DNA of 6,813 bases from Gammaproteobacteria bacterium. GTDB lineage: Bacteria > Pseudomonadota > Gammaproteobacteria > Pseudomonadales > Pseudomonadaceae. The notes beneath the pieces are model-generated. The model made no database searches. It saw nothing but the letters and a program-made list of their open reading frames with translations, and was not told the DNA's origin. Positions within the stretch are counted from its first letter, which is position 1, and each line of letters begins with the position of its first letter. Positions 1-5,570 of this stretch are shown one piece after another. The DNA is taken from contig JAAYHO010000044.1 of assembly GCA_012735335.1 (NCBI GenBank), forward strand, positions 1-6,813, given 5' to 3'. Made by a program: the position numbers and the translations under genes.

Positions 1-38
1 CGATGGATTGCCGCGTCGCTGCGCTCCTCGCAATGACG
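1..38. repeat. Right half of a long interspersed palindromic element
   Basis: Bases 4-24 are identical to bases 6793-6813 at the other end of the window, in the same orientation. The end of this half (27-38, CTCGCAATGACG) is the exact reverse complement of the start of the right-hand copy (6734-6745). The half can fold on itself through ATTGC (7-11) and GCAAT (30-34). The left half must lie outside the window. From memory, sequences of the form GTCATTGCGAG...GCAATCCAG recur in gene-end spacers of many bacterial genomes and are non-coding. The element lies downstream of the secretion ATPase gene, a typical place for such repeats. Its mobility mechanism cannot be seen. Confidence 0.8.
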
Positions 39-43
39 GGATA

Positions 44-56
44 GGCGCGGCACTCC
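44..56 (+). repeat. 13-bp direct repeat, left copy
   Basis: GGCGCGGCACTCC occurs here and again at 155-167, in the same orientation. The two copies flank the inverted hairpin pair at 74-146. They could be a duplicated target, an outer part of the same repeat family, or the remains of a larger duplication. The spacing to the hairpin pair is unequal (17 bp on the left, 8 bp on the right), which argues against a simple target duplication. Confidence 0.6.
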
Positions 57-73
57 ATTGCTGGCATCTTCCT

Positions 74-146
74 GGGAGGGACGAGCACCAGCTCGTCCGC
101 GGTGTTTCGGGCGGCTTCGCTCATCGAGCTGGTGCTCGAGGTTCCC
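74..146. repeat. REPIN-like pair of inverted REP hairpins
   Basis: Two REP-like units face each other. The left unit has a GGGA head (74-77) followed by a hairpin with arms GGACGAGC (79-86) and GCTCGTCC (91-98) and loop ACCA. The right unit is the inverse: hairpin TCGAGC-TGGT-GCTCGA (124-139), then TCCC (143-146), the complement of the head. The 14-bp cores at 82-95 and 125-138 are exact reverse complements, and the head-to-core distance is the same in both units. A short head plus a palindrome, paired in inverse orientation, is the known layout of REP doublets (REPINs) moved in trans by RAYT (TnpA-REP) transposases. No RAYT gene lies in the window. The position 3' of the minus-strand operon fits such elements, which can also stabilise mRNA ends. 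Confidence 0.7.
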
Positions 147-154
147 GGGGGTGG

Positions 155-167
155 GGCGCGGCACTCC
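155..167 (+). repeat. 13-bp direct repeat, right copy
   Basis: Exact second copy of the 13-mer at 44-56. It lies between the REPIN-like structure and the stop codon of the secretion ATPase gene (181-183). Confidence 0.6.
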
Positions 168-180
168 GAGGGCTTGGCGC

Positions 181-1980
181 TCAGCTTTGCTGGCTGGTGG
201 GGGTTACTCTCAGGACTTCTTCTATGGTGGTGAGGCCGGCGGCAACTTTCTGGGCGCCGGAGAGGCGCAGGCTGTGCATGCCTTCGCGGTAGGCTTGGCG
301 GCGCAGGGTGTTGAGGTCGAGGTCGGTTTGGATCAGGGGTTTGAGGCTGTCGCTCAGGGGTAGCAGTTCGTATACCCCGGCGCGGCCTCGGTAGCCGGTT
401 TCGCGACATTCGGGGCAGCCTACGGGGCGGTGGGCGCGAGTTGGCAGGGGGGAGTTCCAGGGCTTGGTCAGGTCCTGCCAGGCGGCTTCGTCCACGTCTG
501 CCGGTGCCTTGCAATGCGGGCACAGGGTGCGCACCAGGCGCTGGGCCATGATGCCGAGTACCGTGGCCTTGATCAGGTAGGCGGGTACGCCCAGTTCGAT
601 CAGCCGGCTGATGGAGCTGGGGGCGTCGTTGGTGTGCAGGGTGGAGAGTACCAGGTGGCCGGTGAGTGCGGCCTGGATGGCCATTTCGGCGGTTTCCAGG
701 TCGCGGATCTCACCAACCATGATGATATCCGGGTCCTGACGCATCAACGCCCGCACTCCGCTGGCAAAGGTCAGCTCGATATTGTGCTGCACCTGCATCT
801 GGTTGAAGCTGTCTTCGACCATTTCGATCGGGTCTTCAATGGTGCAGACGTTGACCTCGGGCGTGGCCAGTTGCTTGAGGGTGGTGTACAGGGTGGTGGT
901 CTTGCCCGAGCCGGTGGGGCCGGTGACCAGTACGATGCCGTTGGGTTGCTGGACCATGCCCTGCCAGCGGCGCTGGTCCTCGGCGGAAAAACCCAGTTGA
1001 TCGAAACCGCGCAGCAGTACATCCGGGTCGAAGATGCGCATGACCATCTTTTCGCCGAAGGCGGTGGGCAGGGTCGACAGGCGCAGTTCGATCTCGCTGC
1101 CCTGGGGTGAGCGGGTCTTGACCCGGCCATCCTGGGGTTTGCGCTTTTCCGCGACGTTCATGCGCCCCAAGGTTTTCAGACGGCTGACCACGGCGACGGT
1201 GACCTGCAGCGGGAACTGGTAGACGGTGTGCAATACGCCATCGATACGCAGCCGTACACTGCCGTTCTCCCGGCGCGGTTCGATGTGGATATCGCTGGCG
1301 CGCTGTTCGAAGGCGTACTGGAACAGCCAGTCGACGATATTGATCACGTGGGCGTCGTTGGCGTCCGGTTCCTGGCCCATGCTGCCGAGGTTGAGCAGTT
1401 GCTCGAAGTTGCCCACCGCGCTGACCTTCTGGTCGGTGGCGCTGGCACCGCTGACCGAGCGCGCCAGCCGGTAGAATTCCACCGAGTAGCGCTGGATGTC
1501 CGCCGGGCTGGCGACCACCCGGCGGATCTCGCGTTTGAGTACGTGCACCAGGTCCGCTTCCCATTTGCGCACGAAGGGCTGGGCGCTGGCGATGGTGACT
1601 TCCCGTTCGTTGACGTCCACGGCAAGGATGCCGTGGCGCTGGGCGAAGGCGAAGGACATCAGCGGGGTGACCGCTGAGACGTTGATCTTCAGCGGGTCGA
1701 TGCGGTAGAACGGCTGGCGGGCTTCGCTGGCCAGCCAGCGGGCCAGGGTTTCCGCATCCAGCGGTTTACCGGGCCGGGCCAGGTCGTCCGGGGCCTGGCT
1801 GGCGATGAACTCCAGCGGGTGCTGGCGGGCGGCGGCTCCGGCGGTGGAACGGCGCAGCATGCTCAGTTGCTCGGCAACCTCCTGGCTGAGTCGCCCCTGT
1901 TGCACCAGTGCCTGCAGCAGGTCGGTGAGTTCCAGCAGCCGATCATGTTCGGCACTTACCAGTTCGTGAAGATGTTTCAT
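181..1980 (-). CDS. GspE/PulE-family secretion ATPase, apparently orphan
   Basis: A 599-residue cytoplasmic hexameric ATPase of the type II secretion/type IV pilus assembly class, which powers pseudopilus or pilus extension at the inner membrane. An N-terminal region (about 18-45, LLQALVQQGRLSQ) resembles a degenerate MshEN helix motif, and a T2SSE N-domain follows at about 88-190. The core has SDIHIEP (229-235), RLRIDG (243-248), Walker A GPTGSGKT (354-361), Asp box CTIEDPIE (379-386), Walker B DPDIIMVGEIRD (416-427) and His box STLHTND (446-452). A tetracysteine zinc motif, CPHC (487-490) and CPEC (522-525), is typical of GspE/PilB and absent from PilT. All catalytic motifs are intact. The start has a purine-rich ribosome site (AGAGG, 1993-1989) eight bases upstream. 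The gene follows the CYTH gene by 35 bp and is probably cotranscribed with it. No other secretion or pilus gene is in the window, so its machine is unknown. It could serve a distant T2SS or pilus. From memory, PA5210 of P. aeruginosa is the counterpart. Confidence 0.93.
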   Translation of the reverse strand: MKHLHELVSAEHDRLLELTDLLQALVQQGRLSQEVAEQLSMLRRSTAGAAARQHPLEFIASQAPDDLARPGKPLDAETLARWLASEARQPFYRIDPLKINVSAVTPLMSFAFAQRHGILAVDVNEREVTIASAQPFVRKWEADLVHVLKREIRRVVASPADIQRYSVEFYRLARSVSGASATDQKVSAVGNFEQLLNLGSMGQEPDANDAHVINIVDWLFQYAFEQRASDIHIEPRRENGSVRLRIDGVLHTVYQFPLQVTVAVVSRLKTLGRMNVAEKRKPQDGRVKTRSPQGSEIELRLSTLPTAFGEKMVMRIFDPDVLLRGFDQLGFSAEDQRRWQGMVQQPNGIVLVTGPTGSGKTTTLYTTLKQLATPEVNVCTIEDPIEMVEDSFNQMQVQHNIELTFASGVRALMRQDPDIIMVGEIRDLETAEMAIQAALTGHLVLSTLHTNDAPSSISRLIELGVPAYLIKATVLGIMAQRLVRTLCPHCKAPADVDEAAWQDLTKPWNSPLPTRAHRPVGCPECRETGYRGRAGVYELLPLSDSLKPLIQTDLDLNTLRRQAYREGMHSLRLSGAQKVAAGLTTIEEVLRVTPTSQQS

Positions 1981-2015
1981 CCCTGCCCCCTCTGCTCCCT
2001 TCTGCCCTGCCCGTG

Positions 2016-3416
2016 TCAGCCGTTGAGTTCGCGCCAGGCGTCCAGCTTGCGGATCTTCTGGCCCTGTTTGCGCAGCGCTGCCAGCAGGGCTGGTTGTACT
2101 TCTTCGTCCACCAGCGGGTATTGCTCCAGCAGTGCCTGGAGCTTGTTCAGCTCACCATACAGCCGATCCGGCTGGGGTACATCGAGAAACTCGCGAAAGC
2201 CCGAGAGCAGGAAGCTCAGCCGGTGCAGGCGCGGTTGCTGGTCGAGCCAGACGGCGACTTCGCTGTCGGCTTCGTTCTGGTGGGGCACACGCAGCTCCTG
2301 AATCTCCCGGGCGACGGCGGCCAACAGCCAGCGCGGCAGCGGTAATGCGCCGACCCGGTCGCCCCGGGGTGGACGATTGGCCTTCCAGCTGGCCTGGTGC
2401 AGCCACAGGGCGAGGCTGAGGAACAGCTGGCCCCAGGCCGGATCGTTGACGCTGGCTTCGAATACCTGCGGGGCCTGTTCGCGGGCCTGCTGGCCTTCTT
2501 CATCATCGGCCCAACCGGCCAGTACCAGCGGGCGGAACTGCTGCAGCAGGGCATCCAGCGCCGGACCGAAGCTCTGGCTGCTGCGGGGCACGGCCAGATC
2601 GAATACACCGAAGAAGGCGCGCAGGTTGACCAACAGGCCGGTCAGGTCACGGAACAGTCGCCATTGGCCGCTGAAGCGGTATTGTTCAGCCAGGCGCTGG
2701 GTGTGGCCGAGCAGTTGCCAGCCACCGGCGGTGACCACTTCATCGACGCTGGTGGTGGCGCTCCAGGGGTGGGCATCCAGTTGCAGGTCGTAGCTGGCGG
2801 GGTCGTACAGGCGGTAGCCGCGCTCGGCCTTGCTGATATCGCAGGGCATCAGCGGTACGTCGGCGGCCAGGGCGACGGCCAGTTCCAGCAGGGCGGCGGC
2901 CGGGCCGGCGCGCAATTCCAGTTCCAGTTCGCTGATCGGCTCATTGCGGCCATCAGCAGCGACCTCGCCCTGGTCCAGGGCCATTTCCACTTCCACCTGC
3001 TCATCGTCGCGCTGCCAGCGCAGGATGGCTTTGGTGCGCTCAAAATCGGTGGTGAATACCGGTTGCAGCAGGAGTTTGTCGAGCTTGGCCAGGCTGGCGG
3101 GCCAGCAGCCGTCATCAAGCAGGGTCAGGTCCAGTGCCTGGGCGCTGACCGGCCAGTCCCATTCGTTGCGCTCGGACAGTCCGGCGACGCTCTGGCCCTT
3201 GCTCTTGAGGGTCTGGATGAACTGTTCGCCATCGCGGCGTACGCGCAGGGCAACGCGGGCGCTGGCCAGTTCACGCTCGGCGGTGTCGAAGTACTGGTTG
3301 TACAGGGTGCCGGTGTGCCATTCGCCGGCCAGGCGCTCGATCACCAGCGGGTGGTTGCGCAGCGCCTGTGCCGCCTGCGGGGTGATCCGCAGTTTTATTT
3401 CTGTTTCCTTGACCAT
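2016..3416 (-). CDS. CYTH-domain triphosphatase-like protein with degenerate CHAD-like C-terminus
   Basis: A 466-residue cytoplasmic protein built like E. coli YgiF, an inorganic triphosphatase that splits tripolyphosphate to pyrophosphate and phosphate. The CYTH domain (about 1-205) begins with the signature ExExK (E4, E6, K8). It continues with the basic and acidic tunnel residues expected of the family: YFDT (42-45), ALRVRR (56-61), QTLKSKG (68-74), NEWDW (84-88), FERTK (125-129), VEVEMALDQGEV (141-152) and ELELELR (163-169). The rest (about 220-466) is predicted helical and fits a CHAD domain in length and spacing, but most of its usual basic residues are replaced (see findings). The start at 3416 is chosen because it puts ExExK at the N-terminus and follows a purine-rich tract. 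The same frame stays open to 3854, but that part is antisense to the DUF47 gene and has no family likeness. It is probably the first gene of a two-gene operon. Enzyme activity is inferred from motifs; the physiological substrate is not shown by the sequence. Confidence 0.88.
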   Translation of the reverse strand: MVKETEIKLRITPQAAQALRNHPLVIERLAGEWHTGTLYNQYFDTAERELASARVALRVRRDGEQFIQTLKSKGQSVAGLSERNEWDWPVSAQALDLTLLDDGCWPASLAKLDKLLLQPVFTTDFERTKAILRWQRDDEQVEVEMALDQGEVAADGRNEPISELELELRAGPAAALLELAVALAADVPLMPCDISKAERGYRLYDPASYDLQLDAHPWSATTSVDEVVTAGGWQLLGHTQRLAEQYRFSGQWRLFRDLTGLLVNLRAFFGVFDLAVPRSSQSFGPALDALLQQFRPLVLAGWADDEEGQQAREQAPQVFEASVNDPAWGQLFLSLALWLHQASWKANRPPRGDRVGALPLPRWLLAAVAREIQELRVPHQNEADSEVAVWLDQQPRLHRLSFLLSGFREFLDVPQPDRLYGELNKLQALLEQYPLVDEEVQPALLAALRKQGQKIRKLDAWRELNG

Positions 3417-3428
3417 TCTCTTTCTCGT

Positions 3429-3457
3429 TTGTGACCTTTTTGTGTCTATCGGGTGAC
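3429..3457 (+). promoter_or_regulatory. Three 7-mer units at 11-bp spacing (possible Pho-box-like operator)
   Basis: TTGTGAC (3429-3435), TTGTGTC (3440-3446) and GGGTGAC (3451-3457) start exactly 11 bp apart. Units 1 and 2 share 6 of 7 bases, and units 1 and 3 share 5 of 7. PhoB boxes are 7-bp direct repeats with 4-bp gaps, the same period, but their consensus (CTGTCAT) is matched at only 3-4 of 7 positions here. The third unit overlaps the -35 of the plus-strand promoter. The site lies between the start codons of two phosphate-related transcription units. The spacing is seen; a regulator is only inferred. Confidence 0.35.
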
Positions 3458-3481
3458 CCTCCCGCCCCGCGGGACTATAAT
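3453..3481 (+). promoter_or_regulatory. Sigma-70 promoter of the DUF47-pit operon
   Basis: A -35 of GTGACC (3453-3458; 4 of 6 to TTGACA) and a perfect -10 TATAAT (3476-3481) are separated by 17 bp. Transcription would start near 3488, giving a leader of about 25 nt that includes GGAG (3501-3504), eight bases before the ATG at 3513. The spacer carries a GC-rich inverted repeat, CCCGC/GCGGG (3461-3465 and 3469-3473), which could be an operator or chance in a GC-rich genome. Confidence 0.7.
3474..3479 (-). promoter_or_regulatory. Possible -10 of the divergent CYTH-ATPase operon
   Basis: Read on the minus strand this is TATAGT, 5 of 6 to the -10 consensus, sharing four bases with the plus-strand TATAAT. 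Start of transcription would fall near 3467, about 50 nt before the CYTH start codon. No good -35 is seen at the matching distance (CCAGGG at 3502-3497), so this strand's promoter would be weaker or activator-dependent. Confidence 0.4.
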
Positions 3482-3512
3482 CAGCCACCCCTCTCGCCCT
3501 GGAGCCTGATAA

Positions 3513-4190
3513 ATGCCCAATAATCCTTTCCTGAACCTGTTCGGTCGCTCCCCCATCGGGCCGATGCAGCGTCATATGGCTAAATCGCACGAATGCACCG
3601 AACAACTGGTGCCGTTCATGGATGCCGTCATGGCCGAGGATTGGGCCGAAGCCGAGCGCATTCAACAGCAGATTTCCCACCTCGAACGCGAAGCCGATCA
3701 GATGAAGAAGAATATTCGCGTCAGTCTGCCCAACAGCCTGTTCCTCTCGGTGCCCCGCTCCGACCTGCTGGAGCTGCTCAGTGTACAGGACAAAATAGCC
3801 AACCGCGCCAAGGATATCGCGGGGTTGATGCTGGGTCGCCGGATGAAGGTTCATTCTGACGTTCAGCCGGCATTCCGGGCTTTTGTTGCGCGCTCGGTAG
3901 AGGCTTCGGCACAGGCGCTGAAGGCCATCGGTGAGCTGAGTGATCTGATGGAAACCAGTTTTGCCGGTCGTGAGGTCAAGCTGGTGGAAAAACTGATCGA
4001 CGAGCTGGAGCTCATCGAGCGCGATACCGACGAGATGCAGGTGCGGCTGCGTGCCGAACTGTACAAGCGGGAGGCCGTTCTACCTCCGGTGGATGTCATG
4101 TTCACCTACCAGATCATCGAATGGATTGGTGATGTTGCGGACCGCGCCGAGCGCGTGGGTAACCGCCTGGGAATCATCATGGCCCGCTAA
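3513..4190 (+). CDS. DUF47/TIGR00153 PhoU-like protein, Pit accessory regulator
   Basis: A 225-residue all-helical cytoplasmic protein of the DUF47 family (PhoU-like), the usual length for TIGR00153. PhoU-type acidic metal-binding motifs of the ExxxD kind are visible in both halves: E58-xxx-D62 in HLEREADQMK (56-65) and E169-xxx-D173 in LIERDTDEMQ (167-176). Paired second-helix motifs follow, QDKIANRAKDIA (92-103) and IGDVADRAERVGN (205-217), so the protein looks like an internal two-repeat PhoU fold. There is no signal peptide or membrane segment. GGAG at 3501-3504 supports the start. It is the first gene of an operon with the Pit permease, 35 bp downstream. This pairing is conserved in many bacteria, where DUF47 proteins are thought to modulate Pit-type phosphate uptake. 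The exact mechanism for this clade is inference. Confidence 0.9.
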   Translation: MPNNPFLNLFGRSPIGPMQRHMAKSHECTEQLVPFMDAVMAEDWAEAERIQQQISHLEREADQMKKNIRVSLPNSLFLSVPRSDLLELLSVQDKIANRAKDIAGLMLGRRMKVHSDVQPAFRAFVARSVEASAQALKAIGELSDLMETSFAGREVKLVEKLIDELELIERDTDEMQVRLRAELYKREAVLPPVDVMFTYQIIEWIGDVADRAERVGNRLGIIMAR

Positions 4191-4225
4191 CGGCTGACTT
4201 TCTTCTTCCACAAGAGCTCTATCTT

Positions 4226-5476
4226 ATGACCCTGATCGCAGAATATGGCACCATTTTGCTGGTGCTGGCCTGTCTGTTCGGTTTCTTCATGGCCTGGGGC
4301 GTGGGCGCCAACGATGTGGCCAATGCCATGGGGACCTCGGTCGGCTCCCGGGCGCTGACCATCAAGCAGGCGATCATCATTGCCATGGTGTTCGAGTTCC
4401 TCGGGGCCTATCTGGCCGGTGGCTCGGTTACCCAGACCATCCGCAGCGGCATTGTCGACTCATCGATGATCACGCCCGACCAGATGGTCTTTGGCATGCT
4501 TGCCGCCCTTCTGGCGGCAGCCACCTGGTTGCTGGTCGCTTCTATCAAGGGTTGGCCGGTATCCACTACGCATTCCATTATTGGCGCGGTGATTGGCTTT
4601 GCCGCCGTCGGTGTGTCGGTGGACTCGGTGAAATGGGCAGGAGTGCTACCGATTGTCTCCAGCTGGATCATTTCGCCGCTGCTGGCCGGCACCATTTCCT
4701 TCATGATTTTCATGAGTGTGCACAAGCTGATCCTCGACACCGATGACCCCTTCGCCAATGCCAAGCGCTATATCCCGTTGTACATGTTTGCGGTGGGTTT
4801 CATTATCGCGTTGATGACCCTGACCAAGGGGCTCAAGCACGTTGGTCTGGATCTTTCCGACCTCGAGAGCTTCGGCCTGTCGGTGCTGTCCGGTCTGATC
4901 GTTACCACTATCGGCGTGCTGCTCATGAGCCGCATCAAGGATGGTGCCTCAGGCAAATCCCACCTGCATGGCGTGGAGCGGGTTTTCGCTATCCTGATGA
5001 TCTTTACCGCCTGCGCCATGGCCTTCGCCCATGGCTCCAACGACGTGGCCAACGCGGTCGGCCCGCTGGCGGCCATCGTCGGCGTCCTGCAGTCCGGCGA
5101 AATCGCGGCCCAATCTACCGTACCTGGCTGGGTGTTGTTGCTGGGCGCCGTGGGCATCGTGGTGGGCCTGGCTACCTATGGTTATCGGGTTATCGCGACT
5201 ATCGGCCGGCACATTACCGAGCTGACCCCCAGCCGTGGCTTCGCCGCTGAGCTGGCTGCTGCCTCCACCGTGGTGGGTGCTTCCGGCCTTGGCTTGCCTG
5301 TCTCCACTACTCATACGCTGGTGGGCGCCATTCTTGGGGTCGGTATGGCCCGCGGGATCGCTGCATTGAATCTGCGCGTAATCGGCACCATCTTCACCTC
5401 CTGGGTGATTACCCTGCCGGCGGGTGCCATTCTCTCGATCATCTACTTCCTGATCTTCTCTGCCATTTTCGGCTGA
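4226..5476 (+). CDS. pit: Pit-family low-affinity inorganic phosphate permease
   Basis: A 416-residue inner-membrane secondary transporter (PiT/PHO4 family) that imports phosphate, in bacteria usually as a metal-phosphate complex with protons. The family's internal duplication is clear. GANDVANAMGTSVGS (27-41) is repeated as AHGSNDVANAVGPLAA (268-283), and PVSTTHSIIGA (111-121) as PVSTTHTLVGA (358-368); these are the paired substrate-site signatures. About ten to twelve hydrophobic segments are visible (for example 8-28, 47-65, 88-107, 112-130, 138-165, 184-200, 217-236, 253-270, 301-320, 340-373, 387-413). A short polar loop (about 237-252) joins the halves. The length suits the shorter Pit transporters; E. 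coli PitA is longer, near 500 residues. The start has only a weak ribosome site (AAGAG, 4212-4216), which suggests dependence on translation of the DUF47 gene 35 bp upstream. No residue of the four signatures is missing. Metal preference cannot be read from sequence. Confidence 0.93.
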   Translation: MTLIAEYGTILLVLACLFGFFMAWGVGANDVANAMGTSVGSRALTIKQAIIIAMVFEFLGAYLAGGSVTQTIRSGIVDSSMITPDQMVFGMLAALLAAATWLLVASIKGWPVSTTHSIIGAVIGFAAVGVSVDSVKWAGVLPIVSSWIISPLLAGTISFMIFMSVHKLILDTDDPFANAKRYIPLYMFAVGFIIALMTLTKGLKHVGLDLSDLESFGLSVLSGLIVTTIGVLLMSRIKDGASGKSHLHGVERVFAILMIFTACAMAFAHGSNDVANAVGPLAAIVGVLQSGEIAAQSTVPGWVLLLGAVGIVVGLATYGYRVIATIGRHITELTPSRGFAAELAAASTVVGASGLGLPVSTTHTLVGAILGVGMARGIAALNLRVIGTIFTSWVITLPAGAILSIIYFLIFSAIFG

Positions 5477-5484
5477 CGCCCTCG

Positions 5485-5562
5485 CCTGGCTGACGTAAGC
5501 TGTCCTTTCAGCTACGGCCCCGCTTACCGCTCCAGCGGTCGCGGGGCCAGATGTCAGTCAGG
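5485..5562 (+). promoter_or_regulatory. Candidate three-way-junction RNA in the pit-argE spacer
   Basis: In a plus-strand transcript the spacer folds into three helices with very short linkers. P1 pairs 5485-5496 (CCTGGCTGACGT) with 5551-5562 (ATGTCAGTCAGG), 12 continuous pairs including two G-U. P2 pairs AGCTG (5498-5502) with CAGCT (5509-5513), loop TCCTTT. P3 pairs GGCCCCGC (5516-5523) with GCGGGGCC (5541-5548), with an inner CCGC/GCGG stem (5527-5530, 5535-5538) and a four-base loop. Junction linkers are 1, 2 and 2 nt. The 3' strand of P1 covers A, G and G of the argE ribosome site AGGAG (5560-5564), six bases before the ATG. The two G-U pairs become C-A on the other strand, so the fold is specific to the coding direction. 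No T-run follows P3, so it is not a standard terminator. Folding was done by eye; no known RNA family was recognised. Confidence 0.45.
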
Positions 5563-5570
5563 AGTTTGTC

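Noticed and set aside
8..363. Short plus-strand open frames over the left spacer
   Set aside because: They run through the palindromic element, the REPIN-like structure and the antisense of the ATPase C-terminus, and have no ribosome site or motif.
2397..3434. 345-codon plus-strand open frame across the CYTH gene
   Set aside because: Antisense to a gene with recognisable CYTH motifs. Its composition is rich in G, A and Q repeats, typical of shadow frames, and it shows no domain-like motif.
3417..3854. N-terminal extension of the CYTH reading frame by 146 codons
   Set aside because: It runs antisense through the conserved DUF47 gene and the promoter. The CYTH signature ExExK begins at the internal ATG (3416), so the extension is a by-product of high GC content.
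4213..4220. Palindrome AGAGCTCT just before the pit start codon
   Set aside because: Only eight bases, overlapping the weak ribosome site, with no second copy nearby. Expected by chance.
5516..5548. Strong GC hairpin as an intrinsic terminator of pit
   Set aside because: The stem is strong but is followed by AGATGTCAG rather than a T-run, so a standard rho-independent terminator is not supported. It is better explained as one arm of the larger fold.
5485..5562. Hammerhead-type ribozyme, suggested by the three-way junction
   Set aside because: The junction linkers are too short (1, 2 and 2 nt) and lack the conserved CUGANGA and GAAA core.
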